Shown: positions 19,024 to 27,945 of the stretch, in pieces
How the letters are laid out: the number at the start of each line of letters is the position of its first letter
How positions within the stretch are numbered: position 1 is the stretch's first letter
Assembly (NCBI RefSeq): GCF_002300165.1
Contig: NZ_MLCE01000005.1
Location: 1-64,000, forward strand
Length of the DNA: 64,000 nucleotides
Direction: 5' to 3'
Origin: Streptomyces sp. Tue6028
Lineage (GTDB): Bacteria; Actinomycetota; Actinomycetes; Streptomycetales; Streptomycetaceae
The notes under the pieces: model-generated
The model's input: the letters and a program-made list of their open reading frames with translations, nothing else
Databases searched by the model: none
Told to the model about the DNA's origin: nothing
Translations under genes and position numbers: made by a program

Positions 19024-20138
19024 AGTACCTGGACGAGTTCAGCGACCCGGTCCTCGCCAAGCGGCTCTTCGACGACATCAGGGCGGTCACCACACGGCCC
19101 TGGTCCCTCATGGAGGTCTGCGGCGGGCAGACGCACTCGATCATCCGTCACGGCATCGACCAGCTGCTGCCCGAGGAGATCCAGCTGATCCACGGGCCGG
19201 GCTGTCCGGTGTGCGTGACGCCTCTGGAGATCATCGACAAGGCGCTGGAGATCGCCTCCCGCCCGGACGTGATCTTCTGTTCCTTCGGGGACATGCTCCG
19301 AGTGCCCGGCAGCGGACGTGACCTGTTCAAGGTCAAGAGCGAGGGCGCGGACGTTCGGGTCGTGTACTCCCCGCTGGACGCGCTGAGGATCGCCCAGGAG
19401 AACCCGGACCGTCAGGTCGTCTTCTTCGGCATCGGCTTCGAGACCACGGCCCCGCCCAACGCGATGACCGTCTACCAGGCCAAGAAGCTGGGCATCACCA
19501 ACTTCAGCCTGCTGGTCTCCCACGTCCGGGTGCCGCCGGCCATCGACGCGATCATGAATTCTCCGGACTGCCGGGTCCAGGCGTTCCTCGCCGCGGGCCA
19601 CGTCTGCACGGTCATGGGCACCGCCGAGTATCCGGAACTGGCCGAGCGGCACCGGGTGCCCATCGTGGTGACCGGCTTCGAGCCGCTCGACATCCTGGAG
19701 GGCATCCGCCGGGCGGTGCGGCAGCTGGAGTCGGGCCGGCACACCGTGGAGAACGCCTACCCCCGGGCCGTTCAGGCCGACGGCAGCCCCGCGGCGCGCG
19801 CCATGCTGGCCGACGTCTTCGAGGTGACCGACCGGGCGTGGCGCGGCATCGGCACGATCCCGCAGAGCGGCTGGCGGCTGTCGCCCAAGTACCGCGACTA
19901 CGACGCCGAGCACCGCTTCTCGGTCACCGGCATCGAGACCGAGGAGTCGACGGTGTGCCGCAGCGGCGAGGTCCTCCAGGGCCTCATCAAGCCGCACGAG
20001 TGCGCGGCGTTCGGCAAGGAGTGCACACCGCGCAATCCGCTGGGCGCGACCATGGTCTCCAGCGAGGGCGCGTGCGCCGCCTACTACCTGTACCGGCGGC
20101 TGGACGCCCCGAACAAGGAGGCGAGCAGCGTTGTCTGA
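19020..20138 (+). CDS. hypD: Hydrogenase Fe-cyanide assembly scaffold HypD
   Basis: HypD is the Fe-S protein on which the iron with its CN and CO ligands is put together. The 372-aa protein has the conserved [26 protein letters not shown] and GFETTAP motifs. The four-Cys C-terminal cluster region is also present ([24 protein letters not shown]). The ATG overlaps the hypC stop and the C-terminus overlaps the hypE start by eight bases, so hypC-D-E are translated as a unit. Confidence 0.96.
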   Translation: MKYLDEFSDPVLAKRLFDDIRAVTTRPWSLMEVCGGQTHSIIRHGIDQLLPEEIQLIHGPGCPVCVTPLEIIDKALEIASRPDVIFCSFGDMLRVPGSGRDLFKVKSEGADVRVVYSPLDALRIAQENPDRQVVFFGIGFETTAPPNAMTVYQAKKLGITNFSLLVSHVRVPPAIDAIMNSPDCRVQAFLAAGHVCTVMGTAEYPELAERHRVPIVVTGFEPLDILEGIRRAVRQLESGRHTVENAYPRAVQADGSPAARAMLADVFEVTDRAWRGIGTIPQSGWRLSPKYRDYDAEHRFSVTGIETEESTVCRSGEVLQGLIKPHECAAFGKECTPRNPLGATMVSSEGACAAYYLYRRLDAPNKEASSVV

Positions 20139-21201
20139 CACCGCTTCGGCACCCGTCGACTTCTCGTCCTGGACCTGCCCGGCGCCGCTGCGCGACCACG
20201 ACAGGATCGTGATGGGGCACGGCGGTGGCGGCACGCTCTCCGCCGAGCTGGTGGAGCACCTGTTCGCGCCGGCCTTCGGCAGCGACGTACTCGCCGAACT
20301 GGGCGACTCCGCGCGGCTCCACCTGGACGGCGCCCGCCTGGCGTTCTCCACCGACTCCTTCGTCGTCCGTCCGCTCTTCTTCCCGGGCGGCAGCATCGGG
20401 GACCTCGCGGTGAACGGCACGGTCAACGACCTGGCGATGGCCGGGGCCGTGCCCGCCTACCTCTCCTGCGGGTTCATCCTGGAGGAGGGCGTCGAACTGG
20501 CCGTCGTGGGACGCGTGGCCGAGGCTCTCGGCGAGGCGGCCCGTACCGCCGGGGTGACCGTGGCGACCGGTGACACCAAGGTGGTCGACGCGGGGCACGG
20601 GGACGGCATCTTCATCAACACCGCCGGGATCGGTGTGATCCCGGCGGGCGTGGACATCCGTCCGCAGCGCGCGACCCCCGGAGACGTGGTGCTCGTCAGC
20701 GGCCCCATCGGGGTGCACGGCGTGGCCATCATGAGTGTGCGGGAGGGGCTGGAGTTCGGCGTCGAGATCCAGAGCGACACGGCGTCGCTGGCCGGTCTGG
20801 TCGCGGAGATGCTGGCCGTCTGTCCGGACCTCCATGTGCTGCGCGACCCGACCCGCGGCGGCCTGGCCACCTCCCTGAACGAGATCGCGGGAGCGGCGAA
20901 CGTCGGTGTCAGGCTCGACGAGCGCTCACTGCCCGTGCCGGACACGGTCGCCAACGCCTGTGCGTTCCTGGGCCTGGACCCGCTGTACGTGGCCAACGAG
21001 GGCAAGCTGGTGGCGTTCGTGCCGCCCGAGCACGCCGATGCCGTGCTCGCGGCCATGCGCGCCCATCCGCTCGGCAAGGAGGCCGTGGCGATCGGCCACT
21101 GCGTCCCGGATCATCCCGGCATGGTCGTGACGGCCACCGGGCTGGGCGGCACCCGCGTCGTGGACATGCCGCTGGGCGAGCAGTTGCCCCGCATCTGCTG
21201 A
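20131..21201 (+). CDS. hypE: Hydrogenase cyanide-ligand synthase HypE
   Basis: HypE dehydrates the thiocarbamate on its C-terminal Cys to thiocyanate using ATP, then passes cyanide to HypC-HypD. It has the AIR-synthetase-like start [16 protein letters not shown] and ends in LPRIC, the required PRxC tail with the acceptor Cys as last residue. Translation starts at TTG 20131, backed by AAGGAGG 8-9 bases upstream; it overlaps the hypD stop. It ends the hyp operon and is followed by a complex stem-loop. Confidence 0.96.
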   Translation: MSDTASAPVDFSSWTCPAPLRDHDRIVMGHGGGGTLSAELVEHLFAPAFGSDVLAELGDSARLHLDGARLAFSTDSFVVRPLFFPGGSIGDLAVNGTVNDLAMAGAVPAYLSCGFILEEGVELAVVGRVAEALGEAARTAGVTVATGDTKVVDAGHGDGIFINTAGIGVIPAGVDIRPQRATPGDVVLVSGPIGVHGVAIMSVREGLEFGVEIQSDTASLAGLVAEMLAVCPDLHVLRDPTRGGLATSLNEIAGAANVGVRLDERSLPVPDTVANACAFLGLDPLYVANEGKLVAFVPPEHADAVLAAMRAHPLGKEAVAIGHCVPDHPGMVVTATGLGGTRVVDMPLGEQLPRIC

Positions 21202-21225
21202 CGACCGGCACATCAGGTCCCGAGG

Positions 21226-21293
21226 CCGGCCTCGGTGACGTCTCCCGCGCACGGCGGGCGTCACCGGGGCCGGTCTCTTGTGGAACCGGCCCC
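21226..21293 (+). terminator. Terminator-like region with two mutually exclusive stems after hypE
   Basis: One stem pairs 21226-21240 with 21259-21273 (15 bp, one G-U). The other pairs GGGGCCGGT at 21266-21274 with ACCGGCCCC at 21285-21293 (9 bp). The segment 21266-21273 takes part in both, so only one can form at a time. It most likely ends the hyp operon but has the layout of an attenuator ahead of the DUF779 gene. Confidence 0.6.
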
Positions 21294-21398
21294 GTGTGCA
21301 ACCCTCTCGCAACCTCCCGGATGGTCGGCTGAGCGGTGGCCCGGCCGTGGTGCGCCGTCGGTGGGGTCACCGCATCCGTGACCCGACGGGGAGAGCCG

Positions 21399-21755
21399 AT
21401 GGATGTCGTCCCGCGCGTGGAGCTGACGCCCGCCGCAGCCGAGCTGGTACGGCGGCTGAGCGCCCTCCACGGACCGTTGATGTTCCACCAGTCGGGCGGC
21501 TGCTGCGACGGCAGTGCGCCCATGTGTTATCCGAACGGCGAGTTCCGCACCGGCGGCTCCGACGTCCTGCTCGCCGATCTGGAGGTCGAGGGCCTCGACG
21601 ACCCGGTGTCCTTCTGGATGTCCAGGAGCCAGTACGAGCTGTGGAGCCATACGCGGCTGATCGTGGACGTCGTGTCGGGCCGGGGCAGTGGCTTCTCCCT
21701 GGAAGCACCCGAAGGAGTGCGTTTCCTGATCCGTTCCCGGGTCGTCGGCGCCTAG
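21399..21755 (+). CDS. DUF779 family protein (118 aa)
   Basis: The protein carries the Cys-rich DUF779 motif SGGCCDGSAPMCY at about residues 32-44, with three Cys that could hold a metal or Fe-S cluster. ELWSHTRLIVDVVSGRGSGF is the second conserved block. DUF779 genes usually sit next to aldehyde or alcohol dehydrogenases; here the neighbour is the hydrogenase operon. The ATG at 21399 follows GGGGAGAGCCG; the longer frame from 21336 is unlikely. Function is unknown. Confidence 0.8.
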   Translation: MDVVPRVELTPAAAELVRRLSALHGPLMFHQSGGCCDGSAPMCYPNGEFRTGGSDVLLADLEVEGLDDPVSFWMSRSQYELWSHTRLIVDVVSGRGSGFSLEAPEGVRFLIRSRVVGA

Positions 21756-21830
21756 CCATCGGCGCGGGCGCCGCCGTCTGGTGCAATTCCCCTGAGTCCT
21801 GCGAAAGTTGACGAGACCTCAGGGGGCACT

Positions 21831-23060
21831 GTGACGCGTCGTGACGGACGGCTCAGAACGGCACTGACGGTATTCACGGCATGCGGAGCGCTGGCCGGTG
21901 CCGCCCTGGTGGGGGCGGCACCGGCCAGCGGCGCGGAGGACGGCACCGCGATCGCGCCCGGCGTGGAGTACACCCAGCTGGACATCCAGGGGGCCAAGGG
22001 GGTGACGCACGCGCACGTGCTCGACATCGACCTGCGCGACCCCCGTGTACGCGTCGGACTGCTCCACCCGGGCGCCGTGGCGTCCCGGGCACCGGTCTCC
22101 CGGCTCGCCGACGCGCAGGGCGCCGTCGCGGGAGTCAACGGCGACTTCTTCAACATCACGGAGACCCAGCATCCGGGTGTGGAGGCGACCGGCGCGACCG
22201 TGGGCCCGGCGATCGCGGGCGGTCACGCGCTCAAGGCGGCCGTGCCGAACGGGCAGCGCTTCGGCCCAGCGCTGCCGCCCGGCACGACCACCGAGGACGT
22301 GTTCGGCGTGGGCGTCGACCGCAGGGCCCGGCTGGACGGTCTGGCGCTCGACGGCTCCGTGCGCAGCCACGAGGGACGGTGGCCGCTGGGCGGGCTCAAC
22401 CAGTACGCGCTGCCGGAGGGTTCGATCGGCGCGTTCACATCGGACTGGGGCAGTGTCTCCCGGGTGCGGGCCACGTGCGGCACGGACGCCGAGCGGGCGG
22501 CGCCGTGCAGCACGGACACGTACGAGGTGACGGTCGAGGGCGGACGGGTCGTGTCGGCGGCCGACGCCCCTGGTGCGGGTCCCGTCGCGTCGGGCAGCAC
22601 GGTGCTGGTGGGCCGGGAGGCGGGCGCCCAGTTGCTGCGGAAGCTGTCCGTGGGCGAGCGGGTCACGGTGCGGCACCGCCTGGTGGCGGAGGCCTCTCGC
22701 ATCCCGTACCGCATGGCGCTGGGCGGCTACCCGATGCTCGTCGACGGCCGTCCGCTGCCGGGGCTGGACGACACGGCCGCGGCGGTGCGGACCGCGGTGG
22801 GCATCGCGGACCACGGCCGGCGGATGCTGCTCCTCGCCCTGGACGGCGCGCCCGAGTACCGCAACGGGCTCACGATCGCGGAAGTGACGGAGACGATGCG
22901 GCAGTTGGGCTCGCAGGACGCGTTCAGCCTGGACGGCGGGGGATCCAGCACGATGGTCGCCCGGCAGCCGGGGGCGGACGCGGTCGGTGTCCTCAACCAT
23001 CCGAGCGGTGGCGCCGAACGCCCCGTGCCGAACGGCATCGGCGTGTTCTCGCGTCCCTGA
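21831..23060 (+). CDS. Secreted phosphodiester glycosidase (NAGPA-domain) family protein
   Basis: A signal peptide spans residues 1-35 (basic TRRDGRLR, hydrophobic core ALTVFTACGALAGAALVGA, cleavage near AAPASGAE). The mature protein matches the NAGPA/phosphodiester-glycosidase fold, with VAGVNGDFFNI, VGIADHGRRMLLLALDG and the C-terminal signature FSLDGGGSSTMVAR. Family members remove sugar residues from phosphodiesters outside the cell. The start is GTG 21831, with a weak site (CAGGGGGCACT). It stands alone on the plus strand and converges on the small membrane-protein gene. The natural substrate is not known. Confidence 0.85.
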   Translation: MTRRDGRLRTALTVFTACGALAGAALVGAAPASGAEDGTAIAPGVEYTQLDIQGAKGVTHAHVLDIDLRDPRVRVGLLHPGAVASRAPVSRLADAQGAVAGVNGDFFNITETQHPGVEATGATVGPAIAGGHALKAAVPNGQRFGPALPPGTTTEDVFGVGVDRRARLDGLALDGSVRSHEGRWPLGGLNQYALPEGSIGAFTSDWGSVSRVRATCGTDAERAAPCSTDTYEVTVEGGRVVSAADAPGAGPVASGSTVLVGREAGAQLLRKLSVGERVTVRHRLVAEASRIPYRMALGGYPMLVDGRPLPGLDDTAAAVRTAVGIADHGRRMLLLALDGAPEYRNGLTIAEVTETMRQLGSQDAFSLDGGGSSTMVARQPGADAVGVLNHPSGGAERPVPNGIGVFSRP

Positions 23061-23082
23061 CCACCGGGTCCGCCGGAGCGGG

Positions 23083-23277
23083 TCAGGGCCGCAGGCTGCC
23101 CACGATGTCCGCGGTGGCCGTGAGCCCGCTGAGGATGGTCGGGGCCATGCTCGTGCTGGCCAGGTAGAAGCCGAGCAGCACACAGACCAGGGCGTGGGAG
23201 ATCTTCAGTGCGCCGTTGCGCAGGAAGACCACCGCCAGGATCAGGAGCAGCAGCACCACAGAGATGGAAATCGCCAT
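23083..23277 (-). CDS. Small two-helix membrane protein (64 aa)
   Basis: The sequence MAISISVVLLLLILAVVFL forms one membrane helix and SHALVCVLLGFYLASTSMAP a second. AGGAGG lies six bases before the ATG at 23277. A TTG two codons earlier is less likely. Similar small membrane proteins are widespread in Streptomyces; no function is assigned. It lies downstream of the phosphodiesterase-like gene on the same strand but is separated by a hairpin and an inverted-repeat element. Confidence 0.75.
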   Translation of the reverse strand: MAISISVVLLLLILAVVFLRNGALKISHALVCVLLGFYLASTSMAPTILSGLTATADIVGSLRP

Positions 23278-23382
23278 CGTCAACCTCCTCCACCACGTCC
23301 GCTTCGCGGCGTTCGGCCGTAAGTGTGGCGTAGCGAAGGGTTCGTCCGGGCGGCTGACCTGTCCTCCGAACGAGTGGTTCTC

Positions 23383-23416
23383 GCACCCGGCCGCCCGGCG
23401 GCGGGCGACCGGGTGC
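23383..23416. terminator. Hairpin between the small membrane gene and the inverted-repeat element
   Basis: GCACCCGGCCGCCCG at 23383-23397 pairs with 23402-23416, a 15-bp stem with one mismatch and a 4-base loop. It could end minus-strand transcription coming from the phosphodiesterase-like gene. Confidence 0.6.
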
Positions 23417-23427
23417 GCGGGTGGTGA

Positions 23428-23596
23428 CTAGGGGGTTTTCGTTTTTTTCAGGTCGGATCAGTCTGCGGCGTCCGGTGCGGTGCATCGCAAGACGGAGGAC
23501 CACCCGCGTACTGGGCGTACTCGGGTGGTCCGACAACGCGGCGAGGTGCCGTGCCGGGCCCCGCGGACCCGGGCCGATCCAAACGAAACCCCCTAG
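23428..23596. mobile_element. MITE-like or structured inverted-repeat element (about 169 bp)
   Basis: The ends are near-perfect inverted repeats: CTAGGGGGTTTTCGTTT at 23428-23444 and AAACGAAACCCCCTAG at 23581-23596, which differ by one T. Inside is a 10-bp stem (GGACCACCCG 23497-23506, CGGGTGGTCC 23522-23531) with GTAC steps in the loop, plus further GC-rich stems near 23545-23575. No reading frame is convincing. I recall very similar blocks scattered in Streptomyces genomes, which would fit a non-autonomous transposon or a folded RNA. The right-hand CTA supplies the stop codon (TAG, minus strand) of the neighbouring gene. Confidence 0.6.
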
Positions 23597-24456
23597 GCCC
23601 GCCGGCGGGCGTCCAGGAACGTCTCCAGGCCTGCCAGGTCGTCCGTGTTCAGATAGTCGACGTCGGCGGCGAGCAGTTCGCCCCACAGCGCGTCACGGGC
23701 CGGGCCCGCCAGATCGGGTGTCGCCCAGAAGCGGACCTTCTGCCGGCGTCCGTGCGCCGCCGCGATGATGCCGCGCAGCTTCTCGCGTTCGGCCGCCGGG
23801 AACGGGCCGTCACCCAGCCAGCTGAAGTTCAGGGTCCAGTTGTCGCTGATCAGCGGGACGAACGAGGCGGGGGCCGTGGTGCCCAGGTCGCTGAGGCGCC
23901 CGTCGTAGAAGGCGCGCCGCACGGTCTGGGCCTCCATCGGCGCGCGGGCGGCCCGGTCGCCGGAGATCACCGCCGTGACCGGTCCGGGGTGCACCCGGCC
24001 GTGCGCGTAGGTGGTGAACAGATGGCGGTAGCGGCGCAGGTGACGGTCGAGTTCGAGGTACGTCGACGCGCCCTCGGTCTTGATGTCGACGAGCAGTTGC
24101 AGGGGTTCGCGGTAACCGCGGTACACCGAGCCGTGGTTGGACTTGACGCGGGCGGCGAGGGGTTCGAGGTACAGGGATTCGAGGGTGCGGGTCGGGTCGA
24201 GGTCGACGGGGTCGTGGGCGACGAGGAGCTGATCGCCGACGAGGTAGATGTCGGCCTCGACGCTGCCGAACCGGTGGTCGAGGGCGTCGTACAGGGGGCG
24301 CGGGTGCTCGTAGTCGTTGTGGGCGTGAGCGCGCCACAGCGGGCGGGGGCCGTGGTGGCCGCCGCCCGCCCACGCCTGCGTGGCCGGCAGTGCGACCGCG
24401 CCGGCGAGGGCGGCGCCGATGGTGGTGAGGGCTCTGCGACGGGTGGTGAGGGCCAT
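23593..24456 (-). CDS. Tat-exported phosphodiesterase-like protein (GDPD/PI-PLC superfamily)
   Basis: The N-terminus MALTTRRRALTTIGAALAGA has a twin-Arg-type signal (TTRRRALTT followed by a hydrophobic core), with a cut near TQAWAGG. The mature part has RAHAHNDYEHPRPLYDALDH, VEADIYLV and LLVAHD. These are the His/Glu/Asp metal and catalytic positions of glycerophosphodiester phosphodiesterase and PI-PLC-like TIM barrels. The product should hydrolyse phosphodiesters outside the cell. The ATG at 24456 follows GGGAGG. The stop codon at 23593-23595 belongs to the terminal repeat of the adjacent MITE-like element, so the C-terminus may have been set by that insertion. Confidence 0.82.
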   Translation of the reverse strand: MALTTRRRALTTIGAALAGAVALPATQAWAGGGHHGPRPLWRAHAHNDYEHPRPLYDALDHRFGSVEADIYLVGDQLLVAHDPVDLDPTRTLESLYLEPLAARVKSNHGSVYRGYREPLQLLVDIKTEGASTYLELDRHLRRYRHLFTTYAHGRVHPGPVTAVISGDRAARAPMEAQTVRRAFYDGRLSDLGTTAPASFVPLISDNWTLNFSWLGDGPFPAAEREKLRGIIAAAHGRRQKVRFWATPDLAGPARDALWGELLAADVDYLNTDDLAGLETFLDARRRA

Positions 24457-24588
24457 GCTCTGCCTCCCTTTGAGGGCCGGGTGGGACCGAAGCGAGTATG
24501 CGTTCGGTCGGGGCCCAAGAGGCCTCATCGTGCGGGGAGTTGGCTGGACTGCCGCCCTCTGTTCACTTCTCGGGGCAGCCCGCACGAC

Positions 24589-24616
24589 AAAGCCCGCCCC
24601 AGGTGGGGCGGGCTTT
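24589..24616. terminator. Intrinsic terminator of the acyl-CoA dehydrogenase operon
   Basis: A perfect 13-bp stem (AAAGCCCGCCCCA, 2-base GG spacer, TGGGGCGGGCTTT) lies 21 bases after the minus-strand operon. It is followed on that strand by TTTG and a short loss of GC. It could also serve plus-strand transcripts. Confidence 0.85.
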
Positions 24617-24637
24617 CCCGGACGGGCCGGCGGCAGG

Positions 24638-25732
24638 TCAGGGCGCGCGCAGGTCGACCAGTTCGGCCAGCGCCTCGCGGTGGGCGCCCGCCGTGCCGTA
24701 CGCCAGGGAGTCGGCCTTGGCCCGCTTCAGATACAGGTGCACGGGGTGCTCCCAGGTCATGCCGATGCCTGCGTGCAGCTGGAGCGCCTCCTCGGCGGCG
24801 TGCACCGCGACCGGAGCCGCGTAGGCCTGGGCCACCGCGACCGCGACGTCGGCGTCCCCGCTGCCGGTGGCGAGAGCGTCGGCGGCGTTGCGGGCGGCGG
24901 CACGCAGGTTGACGACCTCCAGCCACAGCTGTGCCAGCCGGTGCTTGAGCGCCTGGAAGCCGCCGACGGGCCGGTTGAACTGCTTGCGCTCCTTCAGGTA
25001 GCGCACCGTCTCCGTCAACGACCATTCGGCCAGGCCGAGTTGTTCGGAGGCCAGCAGTCCGGCACCGGCGCGCAGGGCCCGTCGCACGGCCGGCTCCGCG
25101 TCGCCCAGCCGTCGGCCCTGGGCCCCGTCGAGGCCGACGGTGGCGACGGGCCGCGTCAGATCGAGGGACACCCGCGGGGTGACCGTCGCGGACTCCGCGT
25201 CCACGGCGTACAGCCCGCCGTCCTGCGCGGGCACCAGCAGCACGTCCGCGGCGACGGCGTCCGCGATGCCGGTCAACTCGCCGTGCAGCAGGCCGTCTTC
25301 CAGCCGTACGGTGCTGAAGGCGGCGCCCGGCGCGGTGCCGAGGCTCACGGCGAGCACTCCGACGGTCCGTCCGGAGGCCAGCCGGGCCGTCAGCTCGTCG
25401 TCCTCGCAGGCCAGCACGGCCTCGGTGGCCACCACCGCGCTGCTCAGATAGGGCACGGGGGCGACGGCGCGCCCGAGCTCCTCCAGGACGACGGCGGCTT
25501 CACGGTGCGTGGCGCCCTGGCCGCCCCGGGCCTCGGGCACCAGGAGGCCCGCCAGCCCCATCCCGGCCGACAGCGCCTTCCACAGCTCGGGGTCGTGCGG
25601 TGTGTGCGACTCGGTGCGGGCGATGACGCCCGCCGCGTCGCAGCGGTCGGTGAGGAGGTCGCGGACGGCGGCGCGCAGCGCCTCTTCCTCCTCCGAGTAG
25701 AGCAGATCGGGCTGGGTGCTCTGCGTTGTCAT
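24638..25732 (-). CDS. Acyl-CoA dehydrogenase, second subunit of a likely heteromeric pair
   Basis: This 364-aa flavoprotein belongs to the acyl-CoA dehydrogenase family: MGLAGLLVPEARGGQGATHR, then a divergent beta domain, then EWSLTETVRYLKERKQFNRP and the C-terminal QLHAGIGMTWEHPVHLYLKR. The middle FAD-binding signatures are weaker than in the neighbour. That is typical of the partner subunit in actinobacterial alpha2-beta2 FadE pairs acting on steroid or cyclic acyl-CoAs. The ATG overlaps the upstream stop (ATGA). It is the last gene of the oxidoreductase/dehydrogenase operon. The substrate is not determined. Confidence 0.88.
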   Translation of the reverse strand: MTTQSTQPDLLYSEEEEALRAAVRDLLTDRCDAAGVIARTESHTPHDPELWKALSAGMGLAGLLVPEARGGQGATHREAAVVLEELGRAVAPVPYLSSAVVATEAVLACEDDELTARLASGRTVGVLAVSLGTAPGAAFSTVRLEDGLLHGELTGIADAVAADVLLVPAQDGGLYAVDAESATVTPRVSLDLTRPVATVGLDGAQGRRLGDAEPAVRRALRAGAGLLASEQLGLAEWSLTETVRYLKERKQFNRPVGGFQALKHRLAQLWLEVVNLRAAARNAADALATGSGDADVAVAVAQAYAAPVAVHAAEEALQLHAGIGMTWEHPVHLYLKRAKADSLAYGTAGAHREALAELVDLRAP

Positions 25733-26910
25733 CGGGCGAGGTCCTTCCACGCGACGTCCTTGTCCGTGCGCGGCTCGGACGGCAGTCCCAGGACGCGTTC
25801 GGCGACGATGTTGAGCAGGACCTCGCTGGTCCCGCCCTCGATGCTGTTGCCCTTGGAGCGGAGATAGCGGTAGCCGGCGTCGCGGCCGGTGAAGTCGACG
25901 AGCTCGGGCCGTCGCATCGTCCAGTCGTCGTAGAGCAGGCCCTCCTCGCCGAGGAGTTCGACCTCCAGGCCGGAGATCTCCTGGTTGAGCCGGGCGAAGC
26001 CCAGCTTCATGCCGGAGCCCTCGGGGCCGGGCTGGCCCGCGACGAGCTGCTGGCGCAGCCGCTCGCCGGTGATGCGGGCGACCTCGGCCTCCACCCACAG
26101 CTTCAGCAGCCGCTGATGCAGGTCGTGGGTACGCAGTTCGGGGCGCTCGCGCCAGGTCCTCGAGACCGGCCCGATCATGCCGCCCTCGCGCGGGATGCGC
26201 ATCCCGCCGATGGACACGCGCTCGTTCATGAGCGTGGTCTGCGCGACCTTCCAGCCGTCGCCGACGTCGCCGAGGCGCCGAGAGTCGGGGATGCGGACGT
26301 CGGTGAGGAAGACCTCGTTGAACTCGGCCTCGCCGGTGATCTGGCGCAGCGGCCGGACCTCGACGCCCGGGTCGGTCATGTCGCAGACGAAGTAGGTGAT
26401 GCCCCGGTGCTTGGGCACGTCCGGGTCGGTGCGGGCGATGAGGATGGCCCAGCGGGCCACATGGGCGCTGGACGTCCACACCTTCTGCCCGTTGACCACC
26501 CAGGTGTCGCCTTCGCGGACCGCCCGGGTGCCGAGCGCGGCGAGGTCGGAACCGGCGCCGGGCTCGCTGAAGAGCTGGCACCAGACCTCCTCCCCGGTCC
26601 ACAGGGGCCTGAGGAAGCGTCGCTTCTGTTCCTCGGTGCCGAAGCCGAGGATCGTGGGCGCCGCCATGCCGAGGCCGATGCCGATGCGCCGCGGGTCGTT
26701 GTCGGGGGCTTCGGCAGCCTCCAGTTCGGCGTCCACGACGGCCTGGAGGGTGCGCGGGGCACCGAGTCCGCCGAGGCCCTCCGGGTAGTGCACCCAGGCC
26801 AGGCCGGCGTCGAAGCGCGCCCGGAGGAAGTCCGTGCGGTCGGTCGTGGCGGGCGGGTGCGCGGCCAGCAACTCCTGAGTGCGGCGGCGCAGTTCGGCTG
26901 CGTCGGTCAT
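25729..26910 (-). CDS. Acyl-CoA dehydrogenase, first subunit of a likely heteromeric pair
   Basis: The 393-aa protein has the classic signatures: WCQLFSEPGAGSDLAALGTR (FAD/substrate loop), VNGQKVWTSSAHVA, YLRSKGNSIEGGTSEVLLNIVA (C-terminal FAD site) and PEGLGGLGAP near the N-terminus. It oxidises an acyl-CoA at the alpha-beta bond and passes electrons to ETF. It overlaps both neighbours by 4 bases, so the two dehydrogenases should be made in equal amount, as expected for a FadE heterotetramer. The start at 26910 follows GGAG. Confidence 0.92.
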   Translation of the reverse strand: MTDAAELRRRTQELLAAHPPATTDRTDFLRARFDAGLAWVHYPEGLGGLGAPRTLQAVVDAELEAAEAPDNDPRRIGIGLGMAAPTILGFGTEEQKRRFLRPLWTGEEVWCQLFSEPGAGSDLAALGTRAVREGDTWVVNGQKVWTSSAHVARWAILIARTDPDVPKHRGITYFVCDMTDPGVEVRPLRQITGEAEFNEVFLTDVRIPDSRRLGDVGDGWKVAQTTLMNERVSIGGMRIPREGGMIGPVSRTWRERPELRTHDLHQRLLKLWVEAEVARITGERLRQQLVAGQPGPEGSGMKLGFARLNQEISGLEVELLGEEGLLYDDWTMRRPELVDFTGRDAGYRYLRSKGNSIEGGTSEVLLNIVAERVLGLPSEPRTDKDVAWKDLAR

Positions 26911-27884
26911 GCTGCGGCTCCATTCTCCAGTGCGGGGAGCACGGCGATCCGTCCGGTGGTGACACCGTCGGCGACGCGCTGCACGGCGGCTGCCGCCCCG
27001 CTCAGCGGCACGCGCTCGCTCACCAGCGGCTTGACGGCACCCCGGGCGGCGAGCTCGGTGAGCTGCTCGTGGCAGTGCTGGACCAGCTTCGGGTTCTTGG
27101 TGTTGTACAGACCCCAGTGCAGGCCGAGGATCGAGTAGTTCTTCACGAGGGCGTGGTTCAGCGCGGGGCTGGGGATCGTGCCGCTCGCGAAGCCCACGAC
27201 GACGATCCGGCCCTCGAAGGCGACGACCTTCGTGGACTGGGTGTAGGCCTCGCCACCGACGGGGTCGTAGACGACGTCGGCACCCCGGCCGCCGGTGGCC
27301 TGCTTGACCGCGGCGACGACGTCCTCGGCGCGGCGGTCGATCACCACGTCGCAGCCCAGCTCGCGGGCCACGGCGGCCTTGTCGGCGCCGCCGACGACGC
27401 CGATGACGGTGGCGCCCGCCGCCTTGCCGAGCTGCACGGCCGCGCTGCCGACCCCTCCTGCGGCAGCGTGGACGAGCAGGGTCTCGCCGGCCTCCAGGCG
27501 GGCGCGGCGGTGCAGGCCGAACCATCCCGTCTGGTAGCCGATGTGCAGCGCGGCGGCCTCGGCGTCGTCGAGGGCCTCCGGCGCGGGCAGCAGGGCGGCG
27601 GCGTCCGCGATCGCGTACTCGGCGAATCCGCCGTGCGGCAGGGCCGGGTTGGCGATCACGCGGCGTCCGTCCTCGGTCTCGCCGCAGATCTCCACGCCGG
27701 GGGTGAAGGGCAGCGGCGGCCTGACCTGGTACTGGCCGCGGCAGAGCAGCGCGTCCGGGAAGTTGATGTTCGCGGCGCGCACCTTCAGCAGGACCTGGCC
27801 GTCACCGGGCGTGGGCCGCTGCACCTCCTGGAGGCGCATCGCCTCGCTCGGCTCGCCGTTCTGGTGCACTTGCCATGCCTGCAT
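26907..27884 (-). CDS. NADPH:quinone oxidoreductase (zinc-free MDR family)
   Basis: This medium-chain dehydrogenase of the QOR type has an N-terminal catalytic GroES-like domain (RAANINFPDALLCRGQYQ, PFTPGVEICG). The nucleotide-binding domain has LVHAAAGGVGSAAVQLGKA. It lacks the zinc-binding Cys of alcohol dehydrogenases. The start ATG at 27884 follows GGAGG. It is the first gene of an operon with two acyl-CoA dehydrogenases, so it may reduce an enoyl- or quinone-like intermediate of the same pathway. A palindromic operator lies about 60 bases upstream. Confidence 0.9.
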   Translation of the reverse strand: MQAWQVHQNGEPSEAMRLQEVQRPTPGDGQVLLKVRAANINFPDALLCRGQYQVRPPLPFTPGVEICGETEDGRRVIANPALPHGGFAEYAIADAAALLPAPEALDDAEAAALHIGYQTGWFGLHRRARLEAGETLLVHAAAGGVGSAAVQLGKAAGATVIGVVGGADKAAVARELGCDVVIDRRAEDVVAAVKQATGGRGADVVYDPVGGEAYTQSTKVVAFEGRIVVVGFASGTIPSPALNHALVKNYSILGLHWGLYNTKNPKLVQHCHEQLTELAARGAVKPLVSERVPLSGAAAAVQRVADGVTTGRIAVLPALENGAAA

Positions 27885-27945
27885 GCGGGGCCTCCAGGGG
27901 ATGCGTCTCGGTGTCCGGCGTCTGGACCGCGGTCGATCGCATACT

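Noticed and set aside
24638..26965. Single 775-aa acyl-CoA dehydrogenase fusion
   Set aside because: The 5' part is out-of-frame shadow of the neighbouring dehydrogenase; the real gene starts at the ATG at 25732 with a 4-base overlap.
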